From Thiosocius teredinicola (lineage in GTDB: Bacteria > Pseudomonadota > Gammaproteobacteria > Chromatiales > Chromatiaceae), in assembly GCF_002009425.1 (NCBI RefSeq), contig NZ_CP019936.1:2653297-2717296 (forward strand): a stretch of DNA of 64,000 nt, read 5' to 3'. Within the stretch, counting starts at the first letter, position 1, and the number at the start of each line of letters is the position of its first letter. The notes under the pieces are model-generated. The model was given only the letters and a program-made list of their open reading frames with translations. It made no database searches and had not been told where the DNA came from. A program made the position numbers and the translations under genes. Below, in pieces: positions 23,721 to 33,035 of the stretch.

Positions 23721-24151
23721 CGATACCCATGTTTGAGGCGTTGCCAATCGGCAACGATCGTCGTCAGCCGCATCCAGCTTGCCAGATCGCTGTCGTGATA
23801 CCACGGCGCCATCTGTACGACGCCGTCGAGCAGATAGCCGCCATTCCATCTGGGTCGCAGTATCTCGCGGAGCTGGTCGATCGTGGTCGGATCGTTGCCG
23901 ACGAAGGTTACGGCTGCCCATTCCGGCGTCGCGCGCACGACCTTGCCGCGGATAACGAACCGTTCATCGAGCTGCACGGTCCACTCCACGCCGACAGCGT
24001 CGCCTTCATGGACACAAAATCGGCCGCTGGCGAACAAACCGCCGCAACTGATGTTCAGCGAATGGCCGTGGCGCCGTTCCCCCTCTGTCCTGCTGTAGAG
24101 ATCGATAGCTCGGCGATAGACAATCCGCTCGTCTTTACGAGCGTCACGCAT
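23714..24151 (-). CDS. PilZ-domain protein
   Basis: The 145-residue protein has an N-terminal PilZ-like domain with RKDERIVYRRAIDL (arginine motif, about 5-18) and SLNISCGGLFA (about 31-41, the N/DxSxxG motif), then a beta-rich region and an extra C-terminal part rich in Trp and Tyr. PilZ domains bind cyclic di-GMP; the spacing of the arginines is less classic than RxxxR, so binding should be tested. It is convergent with the spermidine-synthase-like gene. Confidence 0.83.
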   Translation of the reverse strand: MRDARKDERIVYRRAIDLYSRTEGERRHGHSLNISCGGLFASGRFCVHEGDAVGVEWTVQLDERFVIRGKVVRATPEWAAVTFVGNDPTTIDQLREILRPRWNGGYLLDGVVQMAPWYHDSDLASWMRLTTIVADWQRLKHGYRY

Positions 24152-24505
24152 CGCGGTCTCCGTCTTTCCGCCGACCCAGCCGGACGGGTTTGTTATGGTT
24201 TTGTGACAGTTAGTTGTAGATGAGTCGCGGCGGAAGGTAACGAGGGATATCCCTTAATTAGCGTCGCCTTACGGCGCTTTATCCACACCGTGCCGCCACC
24301 CGGAAGCTGCCGCTCGGCAGCAGTGCGTCACTTGCCCGACGATTCGGCGGTTCATTCGCAACCCATGGGAACCTCCCGCTGTCGCGGGCCAAGCATGAGT
24401 GACAAACCAATCGCCGCTGGCTGACCTGCCTCATAAGAAACCGCGGCGCGAAATCTATACTTGAAATAGAGCAGTGAAAAGCCAACGCGAAGGGAGGGAT
24501 TCACC
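24152..24505. other. Non-coding gap between PilZ and cyclic-nucleotide-binding genes
   Basis: The 354 bp lie between divergent genes and should hold both promoters. No short gene, RNA or strong repeat was recognised. Confidence 0.45.
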
Positions 24506-25012
24506 ATGAACACCGCAGTGAACTATGACACCCCCATCGTCAGCGCGCAGACCGTCCGCGAGTCCCCCTTGGGATTGGAACTGAGCGATGCACAATGCGC
24601 ACTGCTCGCTTCAACGGCGAGCGCCGTGTGCCTTGACGAAGGGACCTTGTTGCTCGAGGAAGGGCATGTAGACGACACATTGTATGTCGTGTCCAGCGGT
24701 AGCCTGAACGTCGTCAAACCGACCGGCGGTGGCGACAATATCGTGCTGCAGACACTGCATGCGGGCGACATGGCCGGGATACTCGGCTTCGTCGACGGCG
24801 TGGCACACAGTGCAGCGATCCAGGCAACGACCCAGTGCGAGTTGTTCGCGCTCGACCGGAAAGATCTCGAAAGCCTGGTCGAACGCGATCCCCTGCTCGT
24901 CTATCAGGTGATGCGGGCAGTGGTCAGGGCCGCACACCGGATACTGGGCAGGATGAATGCGCAGTTCGTCGAGATGTCGAACTACATCAGCAAACAGCAC
25001 GGGCGTTACTGA
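24506..25012 (+). CDS. Cyclic-nucleotide-binding-domain protein without DNA-binding domain
   Basis: The 168-residue protein is essentially one cNMP-binding beta-barrel (about 25-130: GTLLLEEGHVDDTLYVVSSGSLNVVKP, LHAGDMAGILGFVDGVAHSAAIQATTQCELFAL) plus a helical C-terminus. It lacks the helix-turn-helix of Crp/Fnr proteins, so it is not an ordinary regulator. The phosphate-binding cassette region (GILGFVDGVAHSAAIQA) lacks the usual arginine, so cAMP binding is doubtful. AGGGAGGG upstream supports the start. Its partner is unknown. Confidence 0.83.
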   Translation: MNTAVNYDTPIVSAQTVRESPLGLELSDAQCALLASTASAVCLDEGTLLLEEGHVDDTLYVVSSGSLNVVKPTGGGDNIVLQTLHAGDMAGILGFVDGVAHSAAIQATTQCELFALDRKDLESLVERDPLLVYQVMRAVVRAAHRILGRMNAQFVEMSNYISKQHGRY

Positions 25013-25062
25013 TCGCGCATCACCTGGATGCTCCGCCAGACGGCTGTGTATGATGTCGACGC

Positions 25063-25590
25063 ATGAAGCCAGACACGCAACACAGCCGTCGCCCGGTTCC
25101 CCGACGCCCGGTATCCGCATCGCGGGTAGCAGGCGTTTGCTTGGCGATCATCGCCCTCGCCATCTCCGGCTGCGGCCCGCAACCGGAAACAACGAATCTG
25201 CGCTACGAGCTGTCGGGCCCGCTCAACGACCGGGTAGCCAAAACGCTCAAGCTACTGCCGGATATCGCGTCAATCGCCCACGAGCTGACGCGTGTCGAGA
25301 TGATCGAAGAGTCGGTCGGCATCGCGGGCATCGGCCTGGGACCCACCGACCTGGCGTGGTTCTACCGCATGGAAGCTCCTGCCGAGGCAATCTCAACATG
25401 GAGCGCCGGACTCACGCCCTCGCCGGGTCTTTCCCATGTCGCTTCGCCGAGCAACGCGCGCGACTGGTGGCCCGATGAAGCAGCAATAGACGGGCTGGAT
25501 TTCTTCGCACTCCCCACGACCGGCGCCGACGGCTGGATCGGTATTTCGCCGGACAGAAACGTCATCTTCGTCCATCGCTCAACGCGCTGA
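25063..25590 (+). CDS. Hypothetical lipoprotein
   Basis: The 175-residue protein has an unusually long, Arg-rich N-terminus (about 22 residues) followed by a hydrophobic stretch and the lipobox AISGC, so a lipoprotein attached at Cys37 is likely. The mature part has no family I recognise; it contains ELSGPLNDRVAKTLKLLPDIASIAHELTRVEM and Trp-rich segments. It might be periplasmic. A start after the Arg-rich part, giving a more ordinary signal, is possible. Confidence 0.62.
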   Translation: MKPDTQHSRRPVPRRPVSASRVAGVCLAIIALAISGCGPQPETTNLRYELSGPLNDRVAKTLKLLPDIASIAHELTRVEMIEESVGIAGIGLGPTDLAWFYRMEAPAEAISTWSAGLTPSPGLSHVASPSNARDWWPDEAAIDGLDFFALPTTGADGWIGISPDRNVIFVHRSTR

Positions 25591-25602
25591 ACGCCGGCAC
25601 CG

Positions 25603-26484
25603 TCAATCCGGACGGCGATAACGGTACCTGACAATCCTGTTGTTGCCCGAATCAGCAAACCAGACAATGTCGCCGTCGGTTTCCACCCCTTCCGGGGTTC
25701 TGAACACGCCGTCACCCAGTTCCGGTTTTCCACTGCCCAGAGTCGCCACGAGACGGCGTTGCGCATCGATGACCTTGATCGAATGCGTGTATTTGTCGGC
25801 AGCGATCACCGTACCGTCGTCGAGCACATCCAGATAGCGGACGCCATCGAAATCGAAAGGCTCGCCCCTTACCTCGGCGACGATCTCGAGTTCCTCACTC
25901 AACAGCAGCAGGCGATCGTTGCCGGCATCTGCCAGCCACAAACGCCCGTCACCGGCGAGCTCAAGATCGTGCGGTGCCGACAGACCGCCCAGCTCGTGAA
26001 CGATCTGACTCTCTCGGTAGGCGACCACATTGTGTGACCAGGCGCCGGCGACATAGACGTTGCCGTTGGGATGCACCAGCACACCCTCGGGGCCCGACAT
26101 ACGGCCCGTAAGTTCACCGCTCAGCGTGCCACGGGTGCCCTGCAGGGTGTAGATGGCGACACGACCGTTGTGTGTATCGGCGACGTACAACCGCCCTTGG
26201 TCGTCAAAATCCACATCATGGGTACCGTCGAGTTCCTGCTCACCGAAGGCCTCGACGAACTCAAGCGTTGTTGCATCCAGCACAACCACCCGGTCATTGC
26301 CGACGTCAGAAACAAACAGGTGTTTCCTGTCGGGCGAGAGTTTGATGTCGTGAGGATTATCGAGTGACGTGCTGCTGGCCAGTTCGAAGTCGAACTGCCA
26401 GTCGCCGGCCGCGACAGCCGACGAGGCACTCGCCATCGCCCACAATGCGACCGGCACCAACCATGCGTACAGTGGAAAGTTCAT
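25603..26484 (-). CDS. Exported NHL-repeat beta-propeller protein
   Basis: The 293-residue protein has a signal peptide (hydrophobic core about 6-24, cleavage near VAAGD). The mature part is repeats of NHL type, about six blades, such as HDIKLSPDRKHLFVSDVGNDRVVVLD, HDVDFDDQGRLYVADTHNGRVAIY, GVLVHPNGNVYVAGAWSHNVVAY, HDLELAGDGRLWLADAGNDRLLLL and GVETDGDIVWFADSGNNRIVRY. It is probably a periplasmic scaffold or sugar-lactone-lactonase-like protein; no active-site set is apparent. A terminator-like hairpin separates it from the lytic transglycosylase gene upstream. Confidence 0.85.
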   Translation of the reverse strand: MNFPLYAWLVPVALWAMASASSAVAAGDWQFDFELASSTSLDNPHDIKLSPDRKHLFVSDVGNDRVVVLDATTLEFVEAFGEQELDGTHDVDFDDQGRLYVADTHNGRVAIYTLQGTRGTLSGELTGRMSGPEGVLVHPNGNVYVAGAWSHNVVAYRESQIVHELGGLSAPHDLELAGDGRLWLADAGNDRLLLLSEELEIVAEVRGEPFDFDGVRYLDVLDDGTVIAADKYTHSIKVIDAQRRLVATLGSGKPELGDGVFRTPEGVETDGDIVWFADSGNNRIVRYRYRRPD

Positions 26485-26545
26485 CGGCTTCTCCCGGGGC
26501 TGAACTAACAGCGTAGCCGATCGCTGCTCAGCGGGAGAAAGCGGA

Positions 26546-26566
26546 TACCCGGCTCGGCGCCGGGTA
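26546..26566 (-). terminator. Hairpin after the lytic transglycosylase gene
   Basis: A perfect 8-bp inverted repeat (TACCCGGC at 26546-26553, GCCGGGTA at 26559-26566) with a 5-nt loop lies 5 nt beyond the end of the gene at 26571. The T-run that follows on the minus strand is weak, so it could be a terminator or an mRNA-end stabiliser. Confidence 0.5.
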
Positions 26567-26570
26567 AGGA

Positions 26571-27401
26571 TCAGATCATCGCGTTGACGACACGCTGCTT
26601 GGTGTAACGCTCGAGGATGCGCGTTACGTAGGCCTGCGTCTCGGCGTACGGTGGCACATCGCCATAACGGTCGACAGCAGCTTCGCCGGCGTTGTAGCCC
26701 GCCAGCGAGAGGCGCACGTCGCCGTCGAAACGATCCAGCAGCCAGCGCAGGTAGGCCATGCCGCCGCGCAGGTTCTGGGTCGGCTCAAAGGGATCTTCGA
26801 CACCGAAGCGTGCCGCCGTTTCCGGAATCAACTGCATCAGCCCGAGCGCGCCTTTGTGCGATCGGGCGCGCGGATTGAAGTTCGACTCCATGCGCACCAC
26901 TTCGAGCACCAGCGCCGGGTCAAGATCGTATTCGGGCGCCAGTTCATAGATCGCCTCTACCAACTCGGCGCGCGGCACATTGGCGAGCTCGATGTTCGCG
27001 CCGTTGGCATCACGGCAAACCGGCTTGACGCGCTTGACCTTCGACAGGCTGGCCATGGTGCGCGCCGGCGGTTTTTCACCCAGGCGTTTGGCTTCGCGCA
27101 ACCAGGCCGCCGCCAATTGATCGCTGCGCGATACGCCACGACCTTCGAAATACAGCCATCCGAGTTCGTGGGCCGCCGGGCCGTAACCCTTGCGCGCCGC
27201 ATTGCACAGATACATCAGTGCCCGATCAGGATTGCGCTTTACGCCCTCGCCATGCAGATAACGCAGGGCTTTATCGGTAAGTTGCTTGGCGCCGGTGGAT
27301 TTGGCAGCGAACGCAGGAGCAGCCAAAACGAAAATCAGGCTGCAAACGACTAGGATGGGCCCGGTGATACGGGCAAGGCTCTCGGCACAATTAACTTTCA
27401 T
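26571..27401 (-). CDS. Lytic transglycosylase (SLT type) with Sel1-like repeats
   Basis: The enzyme cleaves peptidoglycan glycan strands in the periplasm with formation of 1,6-anhydromuramic acid. The 276-residue protein has a signal peptide (hydrophobic 14-32, AFA end) and two Sel1-like repeats at about 38-105 (ALRYLHGEGVKRNPDRALMYLCNAARKGYGPAAHELGWLYFEGRGV). The SLT domain starts at about 155; the catalytic Glu172 is in RMESNFNPRARSHKGALGLMQL, followed by RGGMAYLRWLLDRF and LAGYNAGEAAVDRYGDVPPY. The Sel1 repeats in front suggest a partner-binding role. Confidence 0.92.
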   Translation of the reverse strand: MKVNCAESLARITGPILVVCSLIFVLAAPAFAAKSTGAKQLTDKALRYLHGEGVKRNPDRALMYLCNAARKGYGPAAHELGWLYFEGRGVSRSDQLAAAWLREAKRLGEKPPARTMASLSKVKRVKPVCRDANGANIELANVPRAELVEAIYELAPEYDLDPALVLEVVRMESNFNPRARSHKGALGLMQLIPETAARFGVEDPFEPTQNLRGGMAYLRWLLDRFDGDVRLSLAGYNAGEAAVDRYGDVPPYAETQAYVTRILERYTKQRVVNAMI

Positions 27402-27641
27402 ACCGCGCGTGAAGCAGTATCCATGCCCAGACCACTGATTTTCCTTGTATATCAGTCCATTAGCGAAATTAGAACTTAAAGTAGTTTCTTAAGATGTAAA
27501 ACGCCCCGACACCTGTCGATCGAGCGTGTGCTGCGAATTTCCGACCCGGTCGCAGACCGACGCCCACTATGTCATCGCGCGATTTCGGCTAGAGTGACGC
27601 GGCCGCGTTTGTTCGAGCCGACTACCGCCCCCGTGAATCCG

Positions 27642-29090
27642 ATGGCCCGTTTGCTGCCCTGGTTGCTGGATACCGACGAACGATACCGAGTAACGTCACG
27701 CCTGTTCATCCGCGTACTGGCGCTGATCTATTTCGCAGCCTTTTTCGCGATAGCCTTCGACATCCGCGGGCTGGTCGGAGAACAGGGCATCCTGCCCGCC
27801 GGCGACCACCTGGCGTACCTGCAAAGCGGCGCCGCTGACATTGCCTGGCTGCGCTTTCCGACGCTGTTCTGGCTGAATCACAGCGACACCAGCCTGGTGA
27901 CGGCGGCCTACGCGGGCTGCGGCTTCGCCGTCTTGCTGTTCTTCGGCTGGCGCCCGTTGCTGTCGAGCATCGTGCTGTTCGTGCTTTACCTGTCGCTGTT
28001 CCAGGTCGGACAGATCTTCTTCAACTTTCAGTGGGAGTACCTGCTACTCGAAAGCGGTTTTCTGGCGATCTTTCTGCTCGCGCTCGGTCCGAGCCGATTG
28101 CTGGTGTTTCTGTTTCACTGGTTGTTGTTTCGACTGCGTTTCCTGTCGGGCCTGTCGAAGTTGCTCAGCGGTGACCCCGCATGGCAATCGCTGACGACCC
28201 TCAACCACTACTTCGAGACCCAGCCCCTGCCCCATATCGGCAGCTGGTACGCCCACCAACTACCGGATTGGCTGCTCAAGACCGGCACCGGCTTCACGCT
28301 GTTCGTCGAACTGGTCGTGCCGTTCTTCATTTTCCTGCCACGCCCGTTTCGTGTGTTCGCCGCGCTCGCGACGATCATGATCCAGGTGCTGATCATCCTG
28401 ACCAGCAACCACAACTTCATCAATCTGCTGACTATCGCCCTGTGCCTGTTCCTGCTCGACGATCGCATTCTCGCCAGGTTGCCACTCCTCGGTCGCGCAG
28501 ATCAGGTCAACCGACCATCACGTCCCATCGGCAAGGTGTTGCTGGCCGTTGTTGCCGGCGCGCTGATTACAGCAGGCAGCTATTCGGCTTATGAATTCAT
28601 TACCGACCGGCGCGCCGAGACCGCGTGGAATGCGCCGGTGAACTGGGTGCGTGGTTGGGGTCTGGGCAACGTCTACCACGTGTTCCCCAACATGCAGACC
28701 GAGCGTCAGGAGCTGGTTATCGAGGGCAGCGACGACGGCAGACACTGGCGGGCCTATCGTTTCAAGTTCAAACCCAACAGCCCGGATGAAAGCCCGCCAT
28801 TCATCGTGCCGTGGCATCCACGACTGGATTGGATGATGTGGTTCGTGCCGCCGCAGAACCCGGCCATGCGGCGCTGGTTCGAGCAATTCATGTGGCGGCT
28901 ACACGCCAACTCGCCCGATGTCACCGCGTTGCTGGCGCACAACCCGTTTCCCGATCATGGACCGCGCTACCTGCGCGTAATGGCTTATCGCTTTCGTTTC
29001 ACTTCGGTCGAAGAACGCGAACGCACCGGCAAGATATGGCACACAACGTTGCTCGGCGAGTTTCCCAACGTGCCACCGCGCGTGCCTTGA
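27642..29090 (+). CDS. Lipase-maturation-factor-like membrane protein
   Basis: The 482-residue protein (from ATG 27642) resembles the lipase maturation factor family. The start RVTSRLFIRVLALIYFAAFFAIAFDIRGLVGEQGILP is followed by roughly eight more membrane helices, the pattern FNFQWEYLLLESGFLAIFL, LSGDPAWQSLTTLNHYFETQPLPHIGSWYAHQLPDWLLKTGTG, and a C-terminal soluble part with FKPNSPDESPPFIVPWHPRLDWMMWF and NPFPDHGPRYLRVMAYRFRFT. The bacterial function is not known. The frame is open from a GTG at 27528, but that extension lacks family similarity. Confidence 0.85.
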   Translation: MARLLPWLLDTDERYRVTSRLFIRVLALIYFAAFFAIAFDIRGLVGEQGILPAGDHLAYLQSGAADIAWLRFPTLFWLNHSDTSLVTAAYAGCGFAVLLFFGWRPLLSSIVLFVLYLSLFQVGQIFFNFQWEYLLLESGFLAIFLLALGPSRLLVFLFHWLLFRLRFLSGLSKLLSGDPAWQSLTTLNHYFETQPLPHIGSWYAHQLPDWLLKTGTGFTLFVELVVPFFIFLPRPFRVFAALATIMIQVLIILTSNHNFINLLTIALCLFLLDDRILARLPLLGRADQVNRPSRPIGKVLLAVVAGALITAGSYSAYEFITDRRAETAWNAPVNWVRGWGLGNVYHVFPNMQTERQELVIEGSDDGRHWRAYRFKFKPNSPDESPPFIVPWHPRLDWMMWFVPPQNPAMRRWFEQFMWRLHANSPDVTALLAHNPFPDHGPRYLRVMAYRFRFTSVEERERTGKIWHTTLLGEFPNVPPRVP

Positions 29091-29099
29091 GGCGAACAC

Positions 29100-29840
29100 T
29101 CAGCGCTGGAAAAAGCCCCGGCCACGGAGAAATTCGAGCATGTGTTCGCGCTTCTTGCCTTGCATGGCGGTTGCCACGGCGGAGGTCCAGTCGCTGAGTT
29201 TCACGTTGCTGCCACGCCCCGCGTAATAGTCGGCCATTTGCCTGTCGTAGGCGGCGAGCTCGTCGTCGCTCGGGTCGCGGTACACGTCCTGGTGCAGCAC
29301 CAGGTCGACCGGCATACGCGGCTTGACCTCGTTTTGTTGATCGGGCCAACCCAGACACATGCCGAACACCGGCGCGACGCGCTCAGGCAGGCCCAACTGG
29401 TCGACAACCACCTGCGGATCGTTGCGAATCCCGCCGATGAATACCCCACCCAGGCCCATCGACTCGGCGGCCAGCAACACGTTCTGCGCCATCAGTGCGA
29501 CATCCACGACCGCCGCCAGGCCATGCTCGCTATAGCCCTCCAACTCGCCCTTGCCGGCCTTTATACAGGCCGAATTCAGGCGACGCAGATCCGCGCAATA
29601 CACCAGAAACTCAGCCGCCTGTTCGATCCAGGCCTGCCCGCCCGCCGCCGCGGCAATCGCCGCCCTGGCTTCCGGCCGAGTCACGCGGATCACCGAATAG
29701 GCCTGAATGAAACTCGACGTGGCTGCGGCCTGGCCACAACGGATCAGTTGTTCGAGCTGTCCCGGATCAAGCGGCTTGTCGAGATAGCGACGAACTGACG
29801 TGTGGCCGAGCTGGAGGGTTTGCGTGGGTGTTGGCGACAT
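29100..29840 (-). CDS. nfsA: Oxygen-insensitive NADPH nitroreductase (NfsA type)
   Basis: The FMN enzyme reduces nitroaromatics and quinones by two-electron steps. The 246-residue protein matches NfsA: HTSVRRYLDKPLDPGQLEQLIRCGQAAATSS at the FMN site, GLGGVFIGGIRNDPQVVVDQLGLPERVAPVFGMCLGWP in the middle, KPRMPVDLVLHQDVY, and the C-terminal RGSNVKLSDWT...KKREHMLEFLRGRGF. It is cytoplasmic. It lies just downstream of the TRAP permease gene (12 nt), so it may ride on the same transcript. Confidence 0.9.
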   Translation of the reverse strand: MSPTPTQTLQLGHTSVRRYLDKPLDPGQLEQLIRCGQAAATSSFIQAYSVIRVTRPEARAAIAAAAGGQAWIEQAAEFLVYCADLRRLNSACIKAGKGELEGYSEHGLAAVVDVALMAQNVLLAAESMGLGGVFIGGIRNDPQVVVDQLGLPERVAPVFGMCLGWPDQQNEVKPRMPVDLVLHQDVYRDPSDDELAAYDRQMADYYAGRGSNVKLSDWTSAVATAMQGKKREHMLEFLRGRGFFQR

Positions 29841-29852
29841 GGCTGCGAACCG

Positions 29853-31982
29853 TCATGCAGAAGTGGAACGTTTGGACAGCATACGGTCCCAGACGAACAG
29901 CGCAATGAACACTGCAAGGCCGATCCAATGCAGCAGGGGTTCGCCCGGCCACAGCAGGCACAAAGCCACTGCACCCAGCACCAGGCGCATGAACAAGCCA
30001 TGATCGCGTTCAAGGTGTCCCTGAAACGCCGCTGCGAAGGCATACAGGCCGACCAGAGTAAACAGGAAAATCTCGATCGCTACTGCCCACTCACCGTAGA
30101 GAAACGGCGTGTATGCGAACAGGATCGGCATGATGTACAACCCCTTAGCCAGCTTCCAGGCGGTGAATCCGGTGCGGATCTGCGGTGTGCCGGCGATTGC
30201 CGCGGCGGCGAAGGCGGTCAGGCAAACCGGTGGTGTGACGTTGCTGTCCTGGCTCAACCAGAAAATGATCATGTGGGCCGACAGCAGTATGCCCAGGATC
30301 AGTGCCGGATCGAGCATCTGGTCGTAAAGGCCGGTGACAAGGGAGGGATCGACGGCGCGCAAGGCGTCGAGAATGCTACGCGCATCGTCAATCGACATAG
30401 CCTGCCCCAGCATGCCGACCTTGTCGGGTGCTGCCAACATGATCATCGCACCCACTGCTTCGGGCAACGCCTGACCCGACGCAATGGCGCTGACCAGTTG
30501 TGCGTCGGCGATCAGGTTATTCAACGCAGGCGCCGACAGGGTCGCGAGTACGATATAGGCCGCGGTCACCGGTAACCCCATGCCGAGCACCAGCGAGGCC
30601 AACGCCACCAGGGTCAACGCGATAATCAAGTTGCCACCGGCCCATTGTTGAATCATCAGCGACAGCGTATTGCCGACACCGGTCATGGCAATCACGTTGA
30701 CCACCAGACCGACGGCGACCAGTAGCAGGCCGGTCGTTATCATGTTGCGACTGCCCAGCGCCAACGCGTCGAAGATGTCGCCAAGCTTCATCTTGCGTGG
30801 CGTCAGCCAGCTCGACGCGATGACCGTCAATATCGCGATCCCTGCGGCATAGGTCGGGGTGAACCCCGATACCAGCATCGCGATCAGCACGCTGATCGGC
30901 AGCACGAACACGATGCCGCCCTCTTTCATCACGGTCGCGAAGTTCTGGCCCTCATCATCGTCGGTTGTCTTGAACCCGAGGCGTTTGGCCTCCAGCCTGA
31001 CGAAGAAGGCGACCGACAGGAAATACAACAACGCCGGCAAGAACGACACCACCACGATATGCGTGTACGGGATCTGGGTATAACTCGCCATGACGAACGC
31101 GCCCGCGCCCATGATCGGCGGCATCAATTGTCCGCCGGTACTCGCTGCCGATTCGACACCTGCGGCGAAGCGCGCCGGAAAACCCGCGCGTTTCATCAGC
31201 GGAATCGTGATCACGCCGGTCGATACCGTATTGGCGATCGACGATCCGGAGATGGTCCCGGTAAGACCGGACGACACGACCGCCACCAACCCCGGCCCGC
31301 CGACCACCTTGCCGGCAACCGCCCTGGCCATCGCGATCACAAAATCGCCCGCCCCCGAACTCAACAGGAAGGCGCCGAACAGAATGAACATAAAAACAAA
31401 CGACACCGAGATCTGCGAGATGCTGCCGAACAGCGCGTCGTCGCCATAAATACTGCGAAACAGCAGCGTTTCGGTGCTCAGACCGGCAAAGCGAAAGATG
31501 CCGTCGAGACGTGCCCCCCAATCCACCACGTAGGTGAGCGCGACAACAATCAGGATCGGTATCACCCATCCGGTGGTGCGGCGAGTCAGCTCGATCGCGG
31601 CAACAATCGTCATCACGGCGAGCCCCTGCTCGAACGCGGTCATGTTGACCCCGCGCGCATAGATCGCGTCCTCAGCCGCCACGATCCAAACGGCCGCCGC
31701 CATGAACACGATCGCCAGCGCGATATCGAGCCACAGCACAACCGTTGAGCGCGCCATGCGCTGTCCGCGAACGGGCGGATACAGCAGCATCGCGAGCGTT
31801 CCCAGTCCCACGAAGTGCAGTGCACTCTGCCACTGCACCGAAAACAGCGTGGTGAAGTTCATCACCAAGTGCAACACGGCGATGCCTGCACCCAGCCAAT
31901 ACACCATGCGTTGCACCCAGACCTGCTCACGCAGACCCGCATGCAACGAACCCGACTCCGGGGGCGTCGATTCGTTAGTCAT
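29853..31982 (-). CDS. TRAP transporter fused permease (4TM/12TM)
   Basis: The 709-residue protein joins the small (Q) and large (M) membrane subunits of a TAXI-TRAP transporter. The N-terminal four helices are at about 28-180, and the large subunit follows with roughly 12 helices. It has the family motifs GAFLLSSGAGDFVIAMARAVAGKVVGGPGLVAVVSSGLTGTISGSSIANTVSTGVITIPLMKRAG and LGMGLPVTAAYIVLATL. Import is driven by a sodium or proton gradient with the binding protein encoded just upstream. The substrate of TAXI systems is often a dicarboxylate or glutamate-like acid but is not evident here. Confidence 0.93.
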   Translation of the reverse strand: MTNESTPPESGSLHAGLREQVWVQRMVYWLGAGIAVLHLVMNFTTLFSVQWQSALHFVGLGTLAMLLYPPVRGQRMARSTVVLWLDIALAIVFMAAAVWIVAAEDAIYARGVNMTAFEQGLAVMTIVAAIELTRRTTGWVIPILIVVALTYVVDWGARLDGIFRFAGLSTETLLFRSIYGDDALFGSISQISVSFVFMFILFGAFLLSSGAGDFVIAMARAVAGKVVGGPGLVAVVSSGLTGTISGSSIANTVSTGVITIPLMKRAGFPARFAAGVESAASTGGQLMPPIMGAGAFVMASYTQIPYTHIVVVSFLPALLYFLSVAFFVRLEAKRLGFKTTDDDEGQNFATVMKEGGIVFVLPISVLIAMLVSGFTPTYAAGIAILTVIASSWLTPRKMKLGDIFDALALGSRNMITTGLLLVAVGLVVNVIAMTGVGNTLSLMIQQWAGGNLIIALTLVALASLVLGMGLPVTAAYIVLATLSAPALNNLIADAQLVSAIASGQALPEAVGAMIMLAAPDKVGMLGQAMSIDDARSILDALRAVDPSLVTGLYDQMLDPALILGILLSAHMIIFWLSQDSNVTPPVCLTAFAAAAIAGTPQIRTGFTAWKLAKGLYIMPILFAYTPFLYGEWAVAIEIFLFTLVGLYAFAAAFQGHLERDHGLFMRLVLGAVALCLLWPGEPLLHWIGLAVFIALFVWDRMLSKRSTSA

Positions 31983-31990
31983 CGCGTTTC

Positions 31991-32014
31991 GGCGACCGCC
32001 GTCAAGCGGTCGCC
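31991..32014 (-). terminator. Hairpin between the TAXI binding protein and permease genes
   Basis: A perfect 9-bp inverted repeat (GGCGACCGC at 31991-31999, GCGGTCGCC at 32006-32014) fills the 39-bp gap between the two genes. There is no T-run, so it is more likely to stabilise the binding-protein mRNA and set a higher ratio of binding protein to permease than to stop transcription. Confidence 0.6.
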
Positions 32015-32021
32015 GCCACCA

Positions 32022-33035
32022 TCAGTTCGCGATCAGCTTTGCCGGGATATCCAGGCCGGCCTCCTTGAAATAGCGCGCCGCGCCGGGATGCAGCGGCATC
32101 GGAAGTCCGGCAATCGCTTTCTCCAGTGCCATGGCGTTCGTGGCCTTATGAATCGACTGCAGGAAACCGAGGTTTTCGTAGATCGTCTTGGTGATCATGT
32201 AGACATCTTCTTCCGCCACGTCGGCGCGTACCGCAAGGAAGTTGGGCTGCGCGATCGTGTTTACATCGGCATCCTGGCCCGGGTAGGTGCCGGCCTTGAT
32301 CAGGTAAGGTGTCCACAGTTCCATGCCGCCATCGGCCTTGGCGGCCTGTTCATCAGTGAACGACAACAGGCTCACACCATCGCTCTTCGCCGCCAACAGC
32401 TTGGTGATCGCACCTGCCGGAACACCCGCAGGCGTGCCGATCAGATCGGCCTTGCCATCCTGCATGGCGCTCGCCAAGGCACCATAACCGCCGTAGAAGA
32501 GGTCGTACTGTTTGTCGATGTCGACGCCCAGGTTGCCGAAGATGGTACGACTCGAGCCCAGCGAGCCGGAGTTCTTCTTGCCGAAACCGGCAACCCCTTT
32601 GATAGCCAGCGCATCAGTGATCGTGCCGGTCTTTGCATGGTCGGACGTCACAACGAAATGTTCGACGTTCTGCCACAGCATCGTGACCGCGCGCAGTTCT
32701 TTCTGCGGACCTTCCTTCTCCAATGGTCCAGTGCCGTTCCAGGCATATGCCCCGTAGAGACCCTGCAGAATCGCAAACTGACTCTCGTTTTCGCGCAGCA
32801 GCTTGATGTTCTCGCCGGATCCTGCGGAGTTGATTGCCGACATGTTGATCTTGTCTTTCGGCTGCAGTTTGACCTTGACCAAGGTCGACAAGGCAACGCC
32901 AACCGGATAGTAGGTTCCGCCGGTACTGGCGGTCGCCAGCAGGTAGTCGCCCTCGGCTACGGCCTGGGTCGTCCCGCCGGCGGCAAATAGCGCCAGGGCG
33001 AACGCGGCAACGCCTCTCTTCATGCTGCTTTTCAT
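32022..33035 (-). CDS. TAXI-family TRAP transporter solute-binding protein
   Basis: The 337-residue periplasmic protein has a signal peptide (MKSSMKRGVAAFALALFAAG, cleavage near AVAEG). TAXI features are LATASTGGTYYPVGVALSTLVKV at the N-terminus of the mature protein, AINSAGSGENIKLLRENESQFAILQG and GYGALASAMQDGKADLIGTPAGVPAGAI. It delivers the substrate to the fused permease downstream. A GGAGA ribosome-binding site precedes the ATG at 33035. Confidence 0.92.
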   Translation of the reverse strand: MKSSMKRGVAAFALALFAAGGTTQAVAEGDYLLATASTGGTYYPVGVALSTLVKVKLQPKDKINMSAINSAGSGENIKLLRENESQFAILQGLYGAYAWNGTGPLEKEGPQKELRAVTMLWQNVEHFVVTSDHAKTGTITDALAIKGVAGFGKKNSGSLGSSRTIFGNLGVDIDKQYDLFYGGYGALASAMQDGKADLIGTPAGVPAGAITKLLAAKSDGVSLLSFTDEQAAKADGGMELWTPYLIKAGTYPGQDADVNTIAQPNFLAVRADVAEEDVYMITKTIYENLGFLQSIHKATNAMALEKAIAGLPMPLHPGAARYFKEAGLDIPAKLIAN

